A stretch of DNA of 64,000 nt from Streptosporangiaceae bacterium (lineage in GTDB: Bacteria; Actinomycetota; Actinomycetes; Streptosporangiales; Streptosporangiaceae): positions 23,560 through 87,559 of the forward strand of contig JAFAZE010000166.1 in the NCBI GenBank assembly GCA_019239975.1, in the 5' to 3' direction. Numbering within the stretch: position 1 is the stretch's first letter; the number at the start of each line of letters is the position of its first letter. The translations under genes were made by a program, and so were the position numbers. The notes below the pieces were generated by a model. It ran no database searches. It worked only from the letters and a program-made list of their open reading frames with translations, and was not told the DNA's origin. This document shows positions 25,652 through 33,854 of the stretch, in pieces.

Positions 25652-27100
25652 ATGTCAGGGAGGCCCGGCGGCAAGCCCCGCACGCTCGCGGAGAAGATCT
25701 GGGACGCACACCTGGTACACAGCGCGGAAGGCGAGCCCGACCTTCTCTACATCGACCTGCACCTGGTGCACGAGGTCACGAGCCCGCAGGCGTTCGACGG
25801 GCTCAGGGCGGCCGGGCGGAAGGTGCGCCGGCCTGACCTGACGATCGCCACCGAGGACCACAACGTGCCGACGACCGGGATCACCGGGCCCGGCGTTCCG
25901 CTGTCCGGCCCGGGCAGCCCGGTCACCGACCCCGTGTCGCGGGCGCAGGTGGAGGCGCTGCGCAAGAACTGCGCGGAGTTCGGCATCCGGCTGTTCCCGA
26001 TGGGCGACGCCGGCCAGGGCATCGTGCACGTCATCGGGCCGCAGCTGGGGCTGACCCAGCCGGGCATGACGATCGTCTGCGGCGACTCGCACACCTCGAC
26101 GCACGGCGCGGTGGGCGCGCTGGCCTTCGGCATCGGCACCAGCGAGGTCGAGCACGTGCTCGCCACCCAGACGCTGCCGCAGGCGCGGCCGCGGACCATG
26201 GCGGTCAGCGCCGAGGGCAGCCTGCCCCACGGGGTGAGCGCGAAGGACCTCATCCTCGCGATCATCGCGCGGATCGGCACCGGGGGCGGCCAGGGCTACG
26301 TGATCGAGTACCGCGGCCAGGCGATCCGGGAGCTCACGATGGACGGCAGGCTCACCGTCTGCAACATGTCCATCGAGGCCGGCGCCCGGGCCGGGCTGGT
26401 GGCTCCGGACGACGTGACGTTCGGCTACCTGGAGGGCAGGCCGCACGCGCCGTCCGGGGCGGCGTGGGAGGCCGCGCTCGACCACTGGCGCTCGCTGCCG
26501 GCCGACGAGGGGGCGGAGTTCGACCGCTCCGTGACGCTGGACGCCTCCGCGCTCACCCCGTACGTGACCTGGGGTACCAACCCGGGGCAGGCCGCGCCGC
26601 TGTCCGGCGTGGTGCCCGACCCGTCCGGGATGGCCGATCCCGGCGCCTCGGCCAGCGCGACACGGGCCCTGGAGTACATGGGCCTGACGCCCGGCACGCC
26701 GCTGCGCGACATCGCGGTTGACACGGTGTTCGTCGGCTCGTGCACCAACGGCAGGCTCTCGGACCTGCGCGCCGCCGCCGAAGTGCTGCGCGGCCGGTCG
26801 GTGGCCCCCGGGGTGCGGATGCTCGTGGTACCCGGCTCCATGGAGGTCAGGGCGCAGGCCGAGCGGGAGGGCCTCGACGCGGTGTTCACCGCCTCCGGCG
26901 CGCAATGGCGCGCCGCCGGCTGCTCGATGTGCCTGGGAATGAACCCGGACAAGCTGGCACCCGGCGAGCGCAGCGCGTCCACGTCCAACCGTAACTTCGA
27001 GGGCCGCCAGGGCAAGGGCGGCCGCACCCACCTGGTGTCGCCCGAGGTGGCCGCGGCGACGGCCGTCACCGGCCGGCTGACCGCACCCGCGGACCTGTGA
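25652..27100 (+). CDS. leuC: 3-isopropylmalate dehydratase large subunit
   Basis: The 482-residue subunit isomerises 2-isopropylmalate to 3-isopropylmalate with LeuD. It has EDHNVPT, the GDSHTSTHGAVGALAFGIGTSEVEHVLATQTL signature, and the 4Fe-4S ligands in FVGSCTNGR and CSMCLGMN. ASTSNRNFEGRQG closes the active site. ATG 25652 is chosen for the upstream GAAGGGAGATGG. Residues ~300-345 include an Ala/Gly/Pro-rich stretch that is slightly longer than usual. leuD follows after 19 bases. Confidence 0.98.
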   Translation: MSGRPGGKPRTLAEKIWDAHLVHSAEGEPDLLYIDLHLVHEVTSPQAFDGLRAAGRKVRRPDLTIATEDHNVPTTGITGPGVPLSGPGSPVTDPVSRAQVEALRKNCAEFGIRLFPMGDAGQGIVHVIGPQLGLTQPGMTIVCGDSHTSTHGAVGALAFGIGTSEVEHVLATQTLPQARPRTMAVSAEGSLPHGVSAKDLILAIIARIGTGGGQGYVIEYRGQAIRELTMDGRLTVCNMSIEAGARAGLVAPDDVTFGYLEGRPHAPSGAAWEAALDHWRSLPADEGAEFDRSVTLDASALTPYVTWGTNPGQAAPLSGVVPDPSGMADPGASASATRALEYMGLTPGTPLRDIAVDTVFVGSCTNGRLSDLRAAAEVLRGRSVAPGVRMLVVPGSMEVRAQAEREGLDAVFTASGAQWRAAGCSMCLGMNPDKLAPGERSASTSNRNFEGRQGKGGRTHLVSPEVAAATAVTGRLTAPADL

Positions 27101-27119
27101 GCAGAGGGGAGAACGTCAG

Positions 27120-27710
27120 ATGCAGCCATTCGTCACGCACACGGGCCGCGCGGTACCGCTGCGCCGCACCAACGTCGACACCGACCAGATCATCCCGGCC
27201 GAGTACCTCAAGCGGGTCAGCCGCGACGGCTTCGGCGACGGGCTGTTCGCCGCCTGGCGCGAGGACCCGGCCTTCGTGCTGAACCAGCCCAGGTACGCGG
27301 GGGCGACGATCCTGGTCGCCGGCACCGACTTCGGCATCGGATCCTCGCGCGAGCACGCCGTCTGGGCGCTGACCGACTACGGCTTCCGTGTCGTGATCGC
27401 GCCGCGCTTCGGTGACATCTTCCGCAACAACGCCACCAAGGCCGGGCTGCTCCCGGTGCGCCTGCCCGAGGACGCGGTCGGCGCGCTGCAGGACGCCGCC
27501 GAGGCCGGCCCGCCGGCCGGCGTGACCGTGGACCTCGGCGCGCGGGAGGTGCGCGTGCCCGGCGGCCCCGTGGTTCCGTTCGAGATCGACGACTACACGC
27601 GGTGGCGGCTGATGGAGGGCCTCGACGACATCGGGCTCACGTTGCGGCACGCCGGGGACATCGACAAGTTCGAGCGGGACCGGCCCCCCTGGCTGCCGGT
27701 AACCGCGTGA
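27120..27710 (+). CDS. leuD: 3-isopropylmalate dehydratase small subunit
   Basis: The 196-residue swivel-domain subunit has NVDTDQIIPAEYLKR, GTDFGIGSSREHAVWAL and the core GFRVVIAPRFGDIFRNNATKAGLLPV. The length is normal. AGGGGAGAACG precedes ATG 27120. Expected to be co-transcribed with leuC and completed by LeuB elsewhere. Confidence 0.98.
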   Translation: MQPFVTHTGRAVPLRRTNVDTDQIIPAEYLKRVSRDGFGDGLFAAWREDPAFVLNQPRYAGATILVAGTDFGIGSSREHAVWALTDYGFRVVIAPRFGDIFRNNATKAGLLPVRLPEDAVGALQDAAEAGPPAGVTVDLGAREVRVPGGPVVPFEIDDYTRWRLMEGLDDIGLTLRHAGDIDKFERDRPPWLPVTA

Positions 27711-27927
27711 CCGGCGGCCGGGGAGGTTTCAGCCCGTTTCGCGCCATTCTTCGCTTATGCGCCCCCTTGCGGCGGCTCCAAAGCCGTGATCAGGCCCGAC
27801 ACGCCCGTGAATATTGGCCAAGGTTATTGTGTAACGGAGCCCGATCGCCTACTTTCGGGCAGGTCAGAGGTCGCGACCCAGGCTCCCTTGTCCGCGACCT
27901 CCCGTGGGGGAACCGCAGGAGTGAATA

Positions 27928-28239
27928 ATGAACAAGCGTGATCTGATCGATGCGATCTCGGGTCGGCTGGGGGACAAGAAGTCCGCGACCGAGGCCGTGA
28001 ACGCGGTACTCGAGACCATCCAGACAGCGGTAGCCAGCGGCGACAAGGTCGCGATCACCGGCTTCGGTGTCTTCGAGAAGGCCGAGCGTCCCGCCCGCAC
28101 TGCCCGCAACCCGGCTACCGGCGCGACCATCCAGGTGCCGGAGTCCTCGGTGCCGAAGTTCCGCCCCGGCGCCGACTTCAAGGCCCTGGTCAACGGCGAG
28201 AAGGGTGCTCCCGCGAAGGCGGGTTCCAGGAAGAAGTAG
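27928..28239 (+). CDS. hup: HU-type nucleoid-associated protein
   Basis: The 103-residue protein is the short, tail-poor form of actinobacterial HU. It begins MNKRDLIDAISGRLG, has the DNA-binding arm signature GFGVFEKAERPARTARNPATG and KFRPGADFKALVN, and ends with a brief Lys/Ala-rich tail rather than the long HupB-S repeat. It bends and packs DNA. It has its own 217-base upstream region, which is relatively A/T-rich around 27808-27835, and a strong terminator. That pairing fits an abundant single-gene transcript. Confidence 0.96.
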   Translation: MNKRDLIDAISGRLGDKKSATEAVNAVLETIQTAVASGDKVAITGFGVFEKAERPARTARNPATGATIQVPESSVPKFRPGADFKALVNGEKGAPAKAGSRKK

Positions 28240-28261
28240 CGGTAACAGCAGGGTCGACACT

Positions 28262-28306
28262 GACGGGCGGCGGCACGGGGGAACGTCCCCTGGGCCGCCG
28301 CCCGTC
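28262..28306 (+). terminator. strong terminator after hup
   Basis: A perfect 13-bp stem GACGGGCGGCGGC (28262-28274) pairs with 28294-28306; an internal GGGG/CCCC pair extends it. It is followed by GCTTTAA. The right arm is partly duplicated at 28315-28327. Confidence 0.85.
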
Positions 28307-28365
28307 GCTTTAAGCCGCCGCCCGTCGCTGTAACAGGTCCGCCCGCCCGCGCCGGGCCGCGAGAG

Positions 28366-29517
28366 TCAGCGCAGGCCGGGGCGCTTGCGCAGGGCGGTCT
28401 GGATGATCCGGTCGACGAGCGCGGGAAGCGGCAGCCCGGTCGCCGCCCACATCAGCGGGAAGCCGGAGGCGGGCGTCATGCCGGGCATCGTGTTGATCTC
28501 GTTGACGAGGATCTCGCCGTCCGGCGTGCAGAAGAAGTCCACCCGCGCCAGGCCCTCGCAGGAGATGGCGTCGAAGGCCGCGCAGGCGAGCTGCCGCACC
28601 TGATCGACGGCCGCGGCCGGGATGGGCGCGGGGATCACCATGCCGGTCTCCGAGGCCAGGTACTTCGCCTGGAAGTCGTAGAACGCCGAACCGGGGTCCA
28701 CGATCACCTGGCCCGGCAGGCTCGCCTCCGGCGGCCCGCCGCCTTCTCCCTCGAGCACCGCGCACTCGACCTCGATGCCCTCCACCGCCGCTTCCACGAG
28801 CACCTTGGGGTCGTGCCGGCGGGCCAGCTCGATGGCCTCCTCCAGCGACGCCGCGCTGGATGCCATGGACGTGCCGATGCTGGACCCGCCGCGCGCGGGC
28901 TTGACGAACACCGGCCAGCCGAGCTCGGCGATCTCGTCGAGCACGCGCTTGCGCTCGGGAGCGGCCGCGGCGGAGGCGCCCGCGGCCGCCCGCCAGTCGC
29001 GGTCCCTGACGACCACGTACCTGCCCACGGGAAGACCGCGCGCCGCGAAGAGCAGCTTCATGTACTCCTTGTCCATGCCGGCCGCGCTGGCCAGCACCCC
29101 GGCCCCGGCGTACCGGACGCCCGCCATCTCCAGCAGGCCCTGCAGCGTGCCGTCCTCGCCGTAGGCGCCGTGCAGCAGCGGGAGCACCACATCCACCGCG
29201 CCGAGATCGCGCGGAACCTCGCCCGCGCCGGTGATCATCAGCGCCGAGGCGCCCGGCCCGGTGCGCGGCGTCACCTCCGCGCCCGGCGTCGCCACCGCCT
29301 CCACGGACGGCAGCTCGCCGTCGCCGAGAGCCAGCCTCGCCGGATCGCCCGAGGTCAGCACCCACCGGCCGTCCCTGGCGATACCCACCGGAACGACCTC
29401 ATACCGGTCGCGGTCGATGGCCCCGAGTACCAGCCCGGCGCTGGCGCACGACACGGCGTGTTCCGCGCTCCGGCCACCGAACACCACGGCCACCCTGATC
29501 TTGCGCTGCCCGTTCAC
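28366..29517 (-). CDS. ddl: D-alanine--D-alanine ligase
   Basis: The 383-residue ATP-grasp enzyme makes the D-Ala-D-Ala end of peptidoglycan stem peptides. Signatures are VAVVFGGRSAEHAVS at the N-terminus, HGAYGEDGTLQGLLEMAGVRYAG, the glycine-loop region FVKPARGGSSIGTS, and DFFCTPDGEILVNEINTMPGMT with the metal ligands Glu and Asn. GTG 29517 is selected because GGAGGTGGAGC directly precedes it. The sequence DRDWRAAAGASAAAAPERKR contains a short Ala-rich insert. In many actinobacteria ddl follows gpsA; here a PLP enzyme gene lies between them on the same strand. Confidence 0.95.
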   Translation of the reverse strand: MNGQRKIRVAVVFGGRSAEHAVSCASAGLVLGAIDRDRYEVVPVGIARDGRWVLTSGDPARLALGDGELPSVEAVATPGAEVTPRTGPGASALMITGAGEVPRDLGAVDVVLPLLHGAYGEDGTLQGLLEMAGVRYAGAGVLASAAGMDKEYMKLLFAARGLPVGRYVVVRDRDWRAAAGASAAAAPERKRVLDEIAELGWPVFVKPARGGSSIGTSMASSAASLEEAIELARRHDPKVLVEAAVEGIEVECAVLEGEGGGPPEASLPGQVIVDPGSAFYDFQAKYLASETGMVIPAPIPAAAVDQVRQLACAAFDAISCEGLARVDFFCTPDGEILVNEINTMPGMTPASGFPLMWAATGLPLPALVDRIIQTALRKRPGLR

Positions 29518-29639
29518 GCTCCACCTCCGCTGCCGCTGGCCCGCCGGTGCTGCCCCCCGGTCCCCCGATGCTAGTGCCTTACGCACGCGGCATCGGCGTC
29601 ACCGGTGTCTCGCGCGTGCCGGCCCCCCGCGCCTTCCGG

Positions 29640-29698
29640 CGGGGCCGCTGGCGCATTCGGCCCCGCCCAGCGGGGCCGCTGGCGTAACTGGCCCCGCC
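29640..29698. repeat. tandem GGGGCC...GGCCCC dyad repeat, second locus
   Basis: Two units (29640-29670 and 29671-29698) match the pair at 11860-11922; the second has GTAACT in place of GCATTT but keeps GGGGCC/GGCCCC. It lies between the PLP-enzyme stop (29713) and the ddl start. Hairpin formation could act as a terminator. Confidence 0.8.
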
Positions 29699-29712
29699 CC
29701 CGGCGCGTGGCG

Positions 29713-30942
29713 CTAGGCGCGGCCGAGCGCCTCGAGCGCCATGTAGGCGTCGGACACGAGGTCCTCCGCGTCCTCAAGGCCGATCGAGAACCTGACGGCA
29801 CCGGGGTCGATGCCGGCCGCGGCGAGCGCCCGGTCGTCGAGCTGGCGGTGCGTGGTCGACGCCACGTGACTGGCCTTGGTGTGCGTGCCGCCCAGCGACG
29901 TCGCGACCGCGGCGAGCCGGAGCTTGCCGGCGAAGGCCAGTCCCGCCTCCCGGCCGCCGAACGGGCTGACGGTGACGATCGCGCCGAACCGCACGCCCTC
30001 CGGCCCGGCGTCGAACGTCCGCCGCGCCAGCTCGTGCCCGGGATGACCGGGCAGGCCGGGATAGTCCACCGAGCGGACGGCCGGGTGCCGGGACAGGGTG
30101 GCGGCGAAGACCGACGCGGTCGCGCACTGGCGGCGGACCCGCACCGGCAGCGTCTCCAGGCCGCGGCGGAGCAGGAACGCCTCGTCGGGGGCGAGCGACC
30201 CGCCGGTGTCGATCCGCACCGTGCGGATCTGGCTGATCAGCTCGATCGGGCCGGTGACGACGCCGCCGGTGACGTCGGAATGGCCGCCGATGTACTTGGT
30301 GGCCGAGTGCACCACGAGGTCGGCGCCGTGCTCGAGCGGGCGGCACACCACGGGCGGGGCGAGCGTGGAGTCGACGACCAGCATCGCGCCGTTGTCGTGC
30401 GCGATGCCGGCGAGCCTGCGCAGGTCCGCGACCATCGTGGTCGGGTTGGCGATCGTCTCCGCGTACACGATCCTGGTCTCCGGCCGCATCGCCGCCTGCA
30501 CCGCCTCCAGATCGGAGATGTCCACGAAGGCGGTCTCCACCCCGAACCGGCTCAGCACGTTGCGCAGCAGGCTGTAGGTACCGCCGTACATCGCGGACGG
30601 CGCCACCACGTGCGCGCCGGCCCTGACGAACGTCCAGAACACGCCGCTGATCGCGGCCATGCCGGAGGCGAACGCCTGCGCGGCCGGCCAGCGCGGCAGG
30701 TTGGCGCCCTCCAGCGCGGCCACCGCGCGGGCGAACGCGTCCACCGTCGGGTTGTCGATCCTGCTGTAGCTGTACCCGGGCACCTCGTCGTTCAGGACGG
30801 CGGCGTACTCCTCCGGGGTGCCGAAGGCGAACGCCGCGGTGCGGTAGACCGGCGTGCCGAGCGGCTGCTGCGCGGGCGCGGGCGGCGGCGGAAGGTGCAC
30901 CGCCCGGGTGTTCTCCCCGAGCTGCCTACGCACTATGTCCAA
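29713..30942 (-). CDS. trans-sulfuration-type PLP enzyme (cystathionine gamma-synthase / gamma-lyase family)
   Basis: The 409-residue fold type I enzyme shows the Cys/Met metabolism family pattern: YSYSRIDNPTVDAFARAVAALEG, FASGMAAISG, the Tyr in APSAMYGGTYSLLRN, ANPTT, VVDSTLAPPVVCRPLEHGADLVVHSATKYIGGH (Lys binds PLP) and GTHTKASHVASTTHRQL near the end. The exact reaction (synthase, gamma-lyase or beta-lyase) cannot be read from sequence. The start is TTG 30942, preceded by ACGGAGCC; GTG 30933 is an alternative. The start site and its ribosome site are duplicated by a 23-base repeat shared with the gpsA stop. Confidence 0.9.
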   Translation of the reverse strand: MDIVRRQLGENTRAVHLPPPPAPAQQPLGTPVYRTAAFAFGTPEEYAAVLNDEVPGYSYSRIDNPTVDAFARAVAALEGANLPRWPAAQAFASGMAAISGVFWTFVRAGAHVVAPSAMYGGTYSLLRNVLSRFGVETAFVDISDLEAVQAAMRPETRIVYAETIANPTTMVADLRRLAGIAHDNGAMLVVDSTLAPPVVCRPLEHGADLVVHSATKYIGGHSDVTGGVVTGPIELISQIRTVRIDTGGSLAPDEAFLLRRGLETLPVRVRRQCATASVFAATLSRHPAVRSVDYPGLPGHPGHELARRTFDAGPEGVRFGAIVTVSPFGGREAGLAFAGKLRLAAVATSLGGTHTKASHVASTTHRQLDDRALAAAGIDPGAVRFSIGLEDAEDLVSDAYMALEALGRA

Positions 30943-30985
30943 GGCTCAGGCTCCGTACCCTTCAAGGCTCAGACTCCGTACCATT
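30940..30985. repeat. 23-bp tandem duplication across the gpsA stop / PLP-enzyme start
   Basis: Units 30940-30962 and 30963-30985 differ at only a few bases. Each contains a TTG preceded by GGAG or GGAGT and a TCA (TGA on the minus strand). The duplicated start at 30965 would open a six-codon peptide ending just before the real TTG. Confidence 0.85.
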
Positions 30986-31973
30986 CCGGTTTGGCTGAAC
31001 GTGACGCTAGCACCGTGGCCGCCTCCCTGACCGGCAGCCCGTCCCTGAGGACCGCCGCCACCACCTCCGTGATCGGCATGTCCACGCCGTGCGTGCGGGC
31101 CAGCTCCAGGACCGGCTGGTAGGAGGTGGCGCCCTCGGCGGTCTGGCTGATGACCGCGGCGGCCTCCGCCGGCGGCATGCCGCGGCCCAGGTTCTGGCCG
31201 AACGCCCGGTTCCTCGACAGCGGCGAGCTGCACGTCGCGACGAGGTCGCCCATCCCGGCGAGCCCGGCGAGCGTCTGCGGCGCGGCGCCGAGCGCCGCGC
31301 CCAGCCGGGCGATCTCGGCCAGGCCGCGGGTGATCAGCGTCGCCTTCGTGTTGTCGCCCAGGCCGAGCGCGACCGCGATCCCCACCGCCAGCGCGATGAC
31401 GTTCTTCACCGCTCCGCCGAGCTCGCACCCGGTGACGTCGGTGTTCGTGTAAGGGCGGAAGTACGGGGTGTGGCAGGCCCCCTGCAGCAGCTGCGCGCCC
31501 TGGTTGTCCGCGCAGGCCACCACCGTCGCGGCGAACTGGCGCTCGGCGATCTCCATGGCGAGGTTGGGCCCGGAGACCACCGCCACGCGCGACGCCGGCG
31601 CGCCGAGCACCTCGGTGATGACCTCGCTCATCCGCTTGCAGGTGCCGAGCTCGATCCCCTTGAGCAGGCTGACGAGCAGCGCGCCGGGCGGGATGAGCGG
31701 TGCCCACAGGGTCAGGCTGGCGCGCAGCCGCTGCGCCGGCAGCGCGAACACCACGAGGTCCGCCCCCGCCAGCGCCTCCGCCGGGTCGGTGCCCGCGGTC
31801 AGTCCCGGGGTCAGCGGGATGCCCGGCAGGTAGGCGGGGTTCTCGTGGTTCTGCGTGATCGCCTTGGCCACCTCCAGCCTGCGCGCGTACAGCACCGCGG
31901 GGGTCCCGGCGTCGCACAGCACCTGGGCGAACGTCGTCCCCCAGGACCCGGCCCCCATGACCGTGGCCTTCAC
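30969..31973 (-). CDS. gpsA: glycerol-3-phosphate dehydrogenase [NAD(P)+]
   Basis: The 334-residue enzyme makes sn-glycerol 3-phosphate for phospholipids. It has the N-terminal dinucleotide fold VMGAGSWGTTFAQVLCDAG, LVSLLKGIELGT, SGPNLAMEIA, the catalytic Lys region ELGGAVKNVIALAVGIAVALGLGDNTKATLITRGLAEI, and AGMGDLVATCSSPLSRN. GTG 31973 overlaps the plsC stop as GTGA, so translation is coupled to the acyltransferase gene before it. Both gene products act in early phospholipid synthesis. Confidence 0.97.
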   Translation of the reverse strand: MKATVMGAGSWGTTFAQVLCDAGTPAVLYARRLEVAKAITQNHENPAYLPGIPLTPGLTAGTDPAEALAGADLVVFALPAQRLRASLTLWAPLIPPGALLVSLLKGIELGTCKRMSEVITEVLGAPASRVAVVSGPNLAMEIAERQFAATVVACADNQGAQLLQGACHTPYFRPYTNTDVTGCELGGAVKNVIALAVGIAVALGLGDNTKATLITRGLAEIARLGAALGAAPQTLAGLAGMGDLVATCSSPLSRNRAFGQNLGRGMPPAEAAAVISQTAEGATSYQPVLELARTHGVDMPITEVVAAVLRDGLPVREAATVLASRSAKPEWYGV

Positions 31974-32731
31974 GCCGGGGTCACCTCGGTGGGGGAGTCG
32001 CCACCGCCCGTTTGGCTGACCGATTTTCGGGGGTTGAATGGTACGGCGGGTGGCTCTTCTCCCCGCAGCCCAGCCAGCAGGGCCGTAACCTCCGCCATGA
32101 TCGCGGCGGTCGCGTCGCGCAGGGCCCTGGCCGAGGTCTGCTGCCCGGCCCAGGCGGACAGGTCCACCGGCGGGCCGGCCACGGTGCGCACGGTCTTGCG
32201 CGGGAACAGCCGGAGGTCCTTGGTGCCGTAGCGGAGGATGTCCTGTGTGCCCCAGTGCGCGACCGGGATCACCGGGGCGCCGCTGGCGAGCGCGAGCCGC
32301 GCCACGCCGGTCTTGGACACCATCGGCCACAGCGCGGGGTCACGGGTGGCGGTCGCCTCCGGGTAGATGATCACGCAGGCGCCGGCCTCCAGTGCCTGCT
32401 GCGCGTCCTTCAGGACGAGCGCGGCGTCGGCGCGGCCGCGGTACACCGGGAGCTGGCCTGCCCTGCGCAGGAAATGCCCGATCCCCCTGACCTTGAAGGC
32501 GGAGTCCTTGATGAGGAACACGGGGTAGCGGCCCGCCCGGTAACAGAACAGCGCGTCCGTTCCCCAGTCCACGTAGGAGAGGTGATTCGGCGCCAGGATC
32601 ACGCCGCCGGTCTTGGGTATGTTCTTCATGCCGCCCGGCTTGTTGCGGATGAGCAGCCGCAGCAGCGGGTACAGGACGATGACGGACAGCAGCCGCCAGC
32701 CGCGCGAGTAACTCGGGGTAGCCTTGGTCAT
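31970..32731 (-). CDS. plsC: 1-acyl-sn-glycerol-3-phosphate acyltransferase
   Basis: The 253-residue membrane-bound acyltransferase has one hydrophobic N-terminal helix (LLSVIVLYPLLRLLI), the catalytic NHLSYVDW (HX4D), YRGRADA and the EATATRD box in place of the common EGTRS. It adds the second acyl chain to lysophosphatidate. The last ~15 residues (SVSQTGGGDSPTEVTPA) are encoded by one copy of the dispersed CCRAACGNGCGGTGG motif (inverted), so the tail is likely recent. Start ATG 32731. Confidence 0.93.
   Translation of the reverse strand: MTKATPSYSRGWRLLSVIVLYPLLRLLIRNKPGGMKNIPKTGGVILAPNHLSYVDWGTDALFCYRAGRYPVFLIKDSAFKVRGIGHFLRRAGQLPVYRGRADAALVLKDAQQALEAGACVIIYPEATATRDPALWPMVSKTGVARLALASGAPVIPVAHWGTQDILRYGTKDLRLFPRKTVRTVAGPPVDLSAWAGQQTSARALRDATAAIMAEVTALLAGLRGEEPPAVPFNPRKSVSQTGGGDSPTEVTPA
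31998..32020 (-). repeat. CCRAACGNGCGGTGG dispersed motif, copy at plsC 3' end (inverted)
   Basis: On the minus strand this reads TCAGCCAAACGGGCGGTGG. It lies in the last codons of plsC, 25 bases before gpsA. Part of it (TCAGCCAAAC) is also found near 31003-31012 in the 3' end of gpsA. Confidence 0.65.
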
Positions 32732-32817
32732 CGAGGGTGCCTTCCGATGTGCAGCACGTCAGTATCCATAATCTCCTGACTCTCGCGAACGTCCCGAATG
32801 CGCGCACGATCACGTCC

Positions 32818-33477
32818 ATGACCGAGTCTGTCCCGTTCCCCTGGGCGGTGGTGATCCCTGTCAAGGTACTCGCCCGCGCCAAGTCACGGCTCGCGGCGCT
32901 GGCGGGTACCCGGCGCGGCGAACTGGCGCTCGCGCTGGCGTCGGACACCGTCGCCGCGGTGCTCGCGTGCCGGGAGGTCTCGCACGTGCTGGTCGTCACC
33001 GACGACCTGGTGGCCGGCCGGGAGGTTTCCGTGCTCGGCGCGAGCGTGGTCCCTGACGAGCCCGGGGACGGGCTGAACGCGGCGCTGGCGCACGGCGCCT
33101 CGGTCGCGGGCCTGCGCTGGCCGGACACGGGGATCGCCGCGCTGTCGGCGGACCTGCCCGCGCTGCGGCCCGCGGAGCTCGGGCGCGCGCTGCGCGCGGC
33201 GGCGGCGTGGCCGTCGGCGTTCGTGGCGGACGCGCAGGGGTCGGGCACCACCCTGTACACGGTGGCGCCGGGGGCGTCGTTCCAGCCGAGGTTCGGCCTC
33301 GGATCGCGGGCGCTGCACGCCTCCGGCGGCACCGTGGAGCTCGATCTCGCCGGCGTCCCTGGCCTGCGCCGCGATGTGGACACGCCCGCTGACCTGCGCG
33401 AGGCGGTCACGCTCGGCGCGGGCGCGCGCACCGCGGCCCTGGCCGGCGAGCTGCTCCGGGATTTCAGCCGCGGTTAG
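32818..33477 (+). CDS. cofC: 2-phospho-L-lactate / phosphoenolpyruvate guanylyltransferase (F420 biosynthesis)
   Basis: The 219-residue CofC/FbiD-type nucleotidyltransferase begins WAVVIPVKVLARAKSRL. It continues with ELALALASDTVAAVL, VVPDEPGDGLNAALAHGA, the ALSADLPALRPAEL metal-binding strand and AFVADAQGSGTTLYTVAPGASFQPRFG. It activates phosphoenolpyruvate (in actinobacteria) or phospholactate with GTP for coenzyme F420. Its presence indicates an F420-producing host. It is divergent from plsC and converges with the Lrp-domain gene, overlapping it by four bases. Confidence 0.93.
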   Translation: MTESVPFPWAVVIPVKVLARAKSRLAALAGTRRGELALALASDTVAAVLACREVSHVLVVTDDLVAGREVSVLGASVVPDEPGDGLNAALAHGASVAGLRWPDTGIAALSADLPALRPAELGRALRAAAAWPSAFVADAQGSGTTLYTVAPGASFQPRFGLGSRALHASGGTVELDLAGVPGLRRDVDTPADLREAVTLGAGARTAALAGELLRDFSRG

Positions 33478-33707
33478 ATGTGCACGACCGGGCAGGTCAG
33501 CGTCCTCGTGATGCCCTCGACCGCCTGGATCTGCGCCGCGACGAGTTTGCCCAGCTCATCGACGTTCTCCGCCTGAGCGCGGACGATGACGTCATATGGG
33601 CCGGTCACATCCTCCGCCTGCGTGACCCCGGCGATCCCCGCGATCTGCCTGGCCACGTCGGCGGCTTTGCCGACCTCGGTCTGGACGAGGATGTATGCCT
33701 GCACCAT
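33474..33707 (-). CDS. stand-alone Lrp/AsnC ligand-binding (RAM) domain protein
   Basis: The 77-residue protein is a single alpha/beta RAM domain: MVQAYILVQTEVGKAADVARQIA, GVTQAEDVTGPYDVIVRAQAEN and the closing strand ITRTLTCPVVHI. It lacks the helix-turn-helix of full Lrp proteins. Such proteins are common in actinobacteria and bind amino acids as oligomers; target and role are unclear. The ATG has GAGGACGCC upstream. Its stop overlaps the cofC stop on the other strand. Confidence 0.9.
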   Translation of the reverse strand: MVQAYILVQTEVGKAADVARQIAGIAGVTQAEDVTGPYDVIVRAQAENVDELGKLVAAQIQAVEGITRTLTCPVVHI

Positions 33708-33854
33708 GGCGTCCTCCTGAGGGGCAGACTAGGACGGTTGCCCCATGGGAAGTCACGCTACCGTAGAGGTCCAGACCGGTGCTGCACTCGGATGGCGACG
33801 TTTTCGCCGCCGTCGCCGCGAAACCGGTATTTCTGCTCAGTTGCCGGGGGAGGC

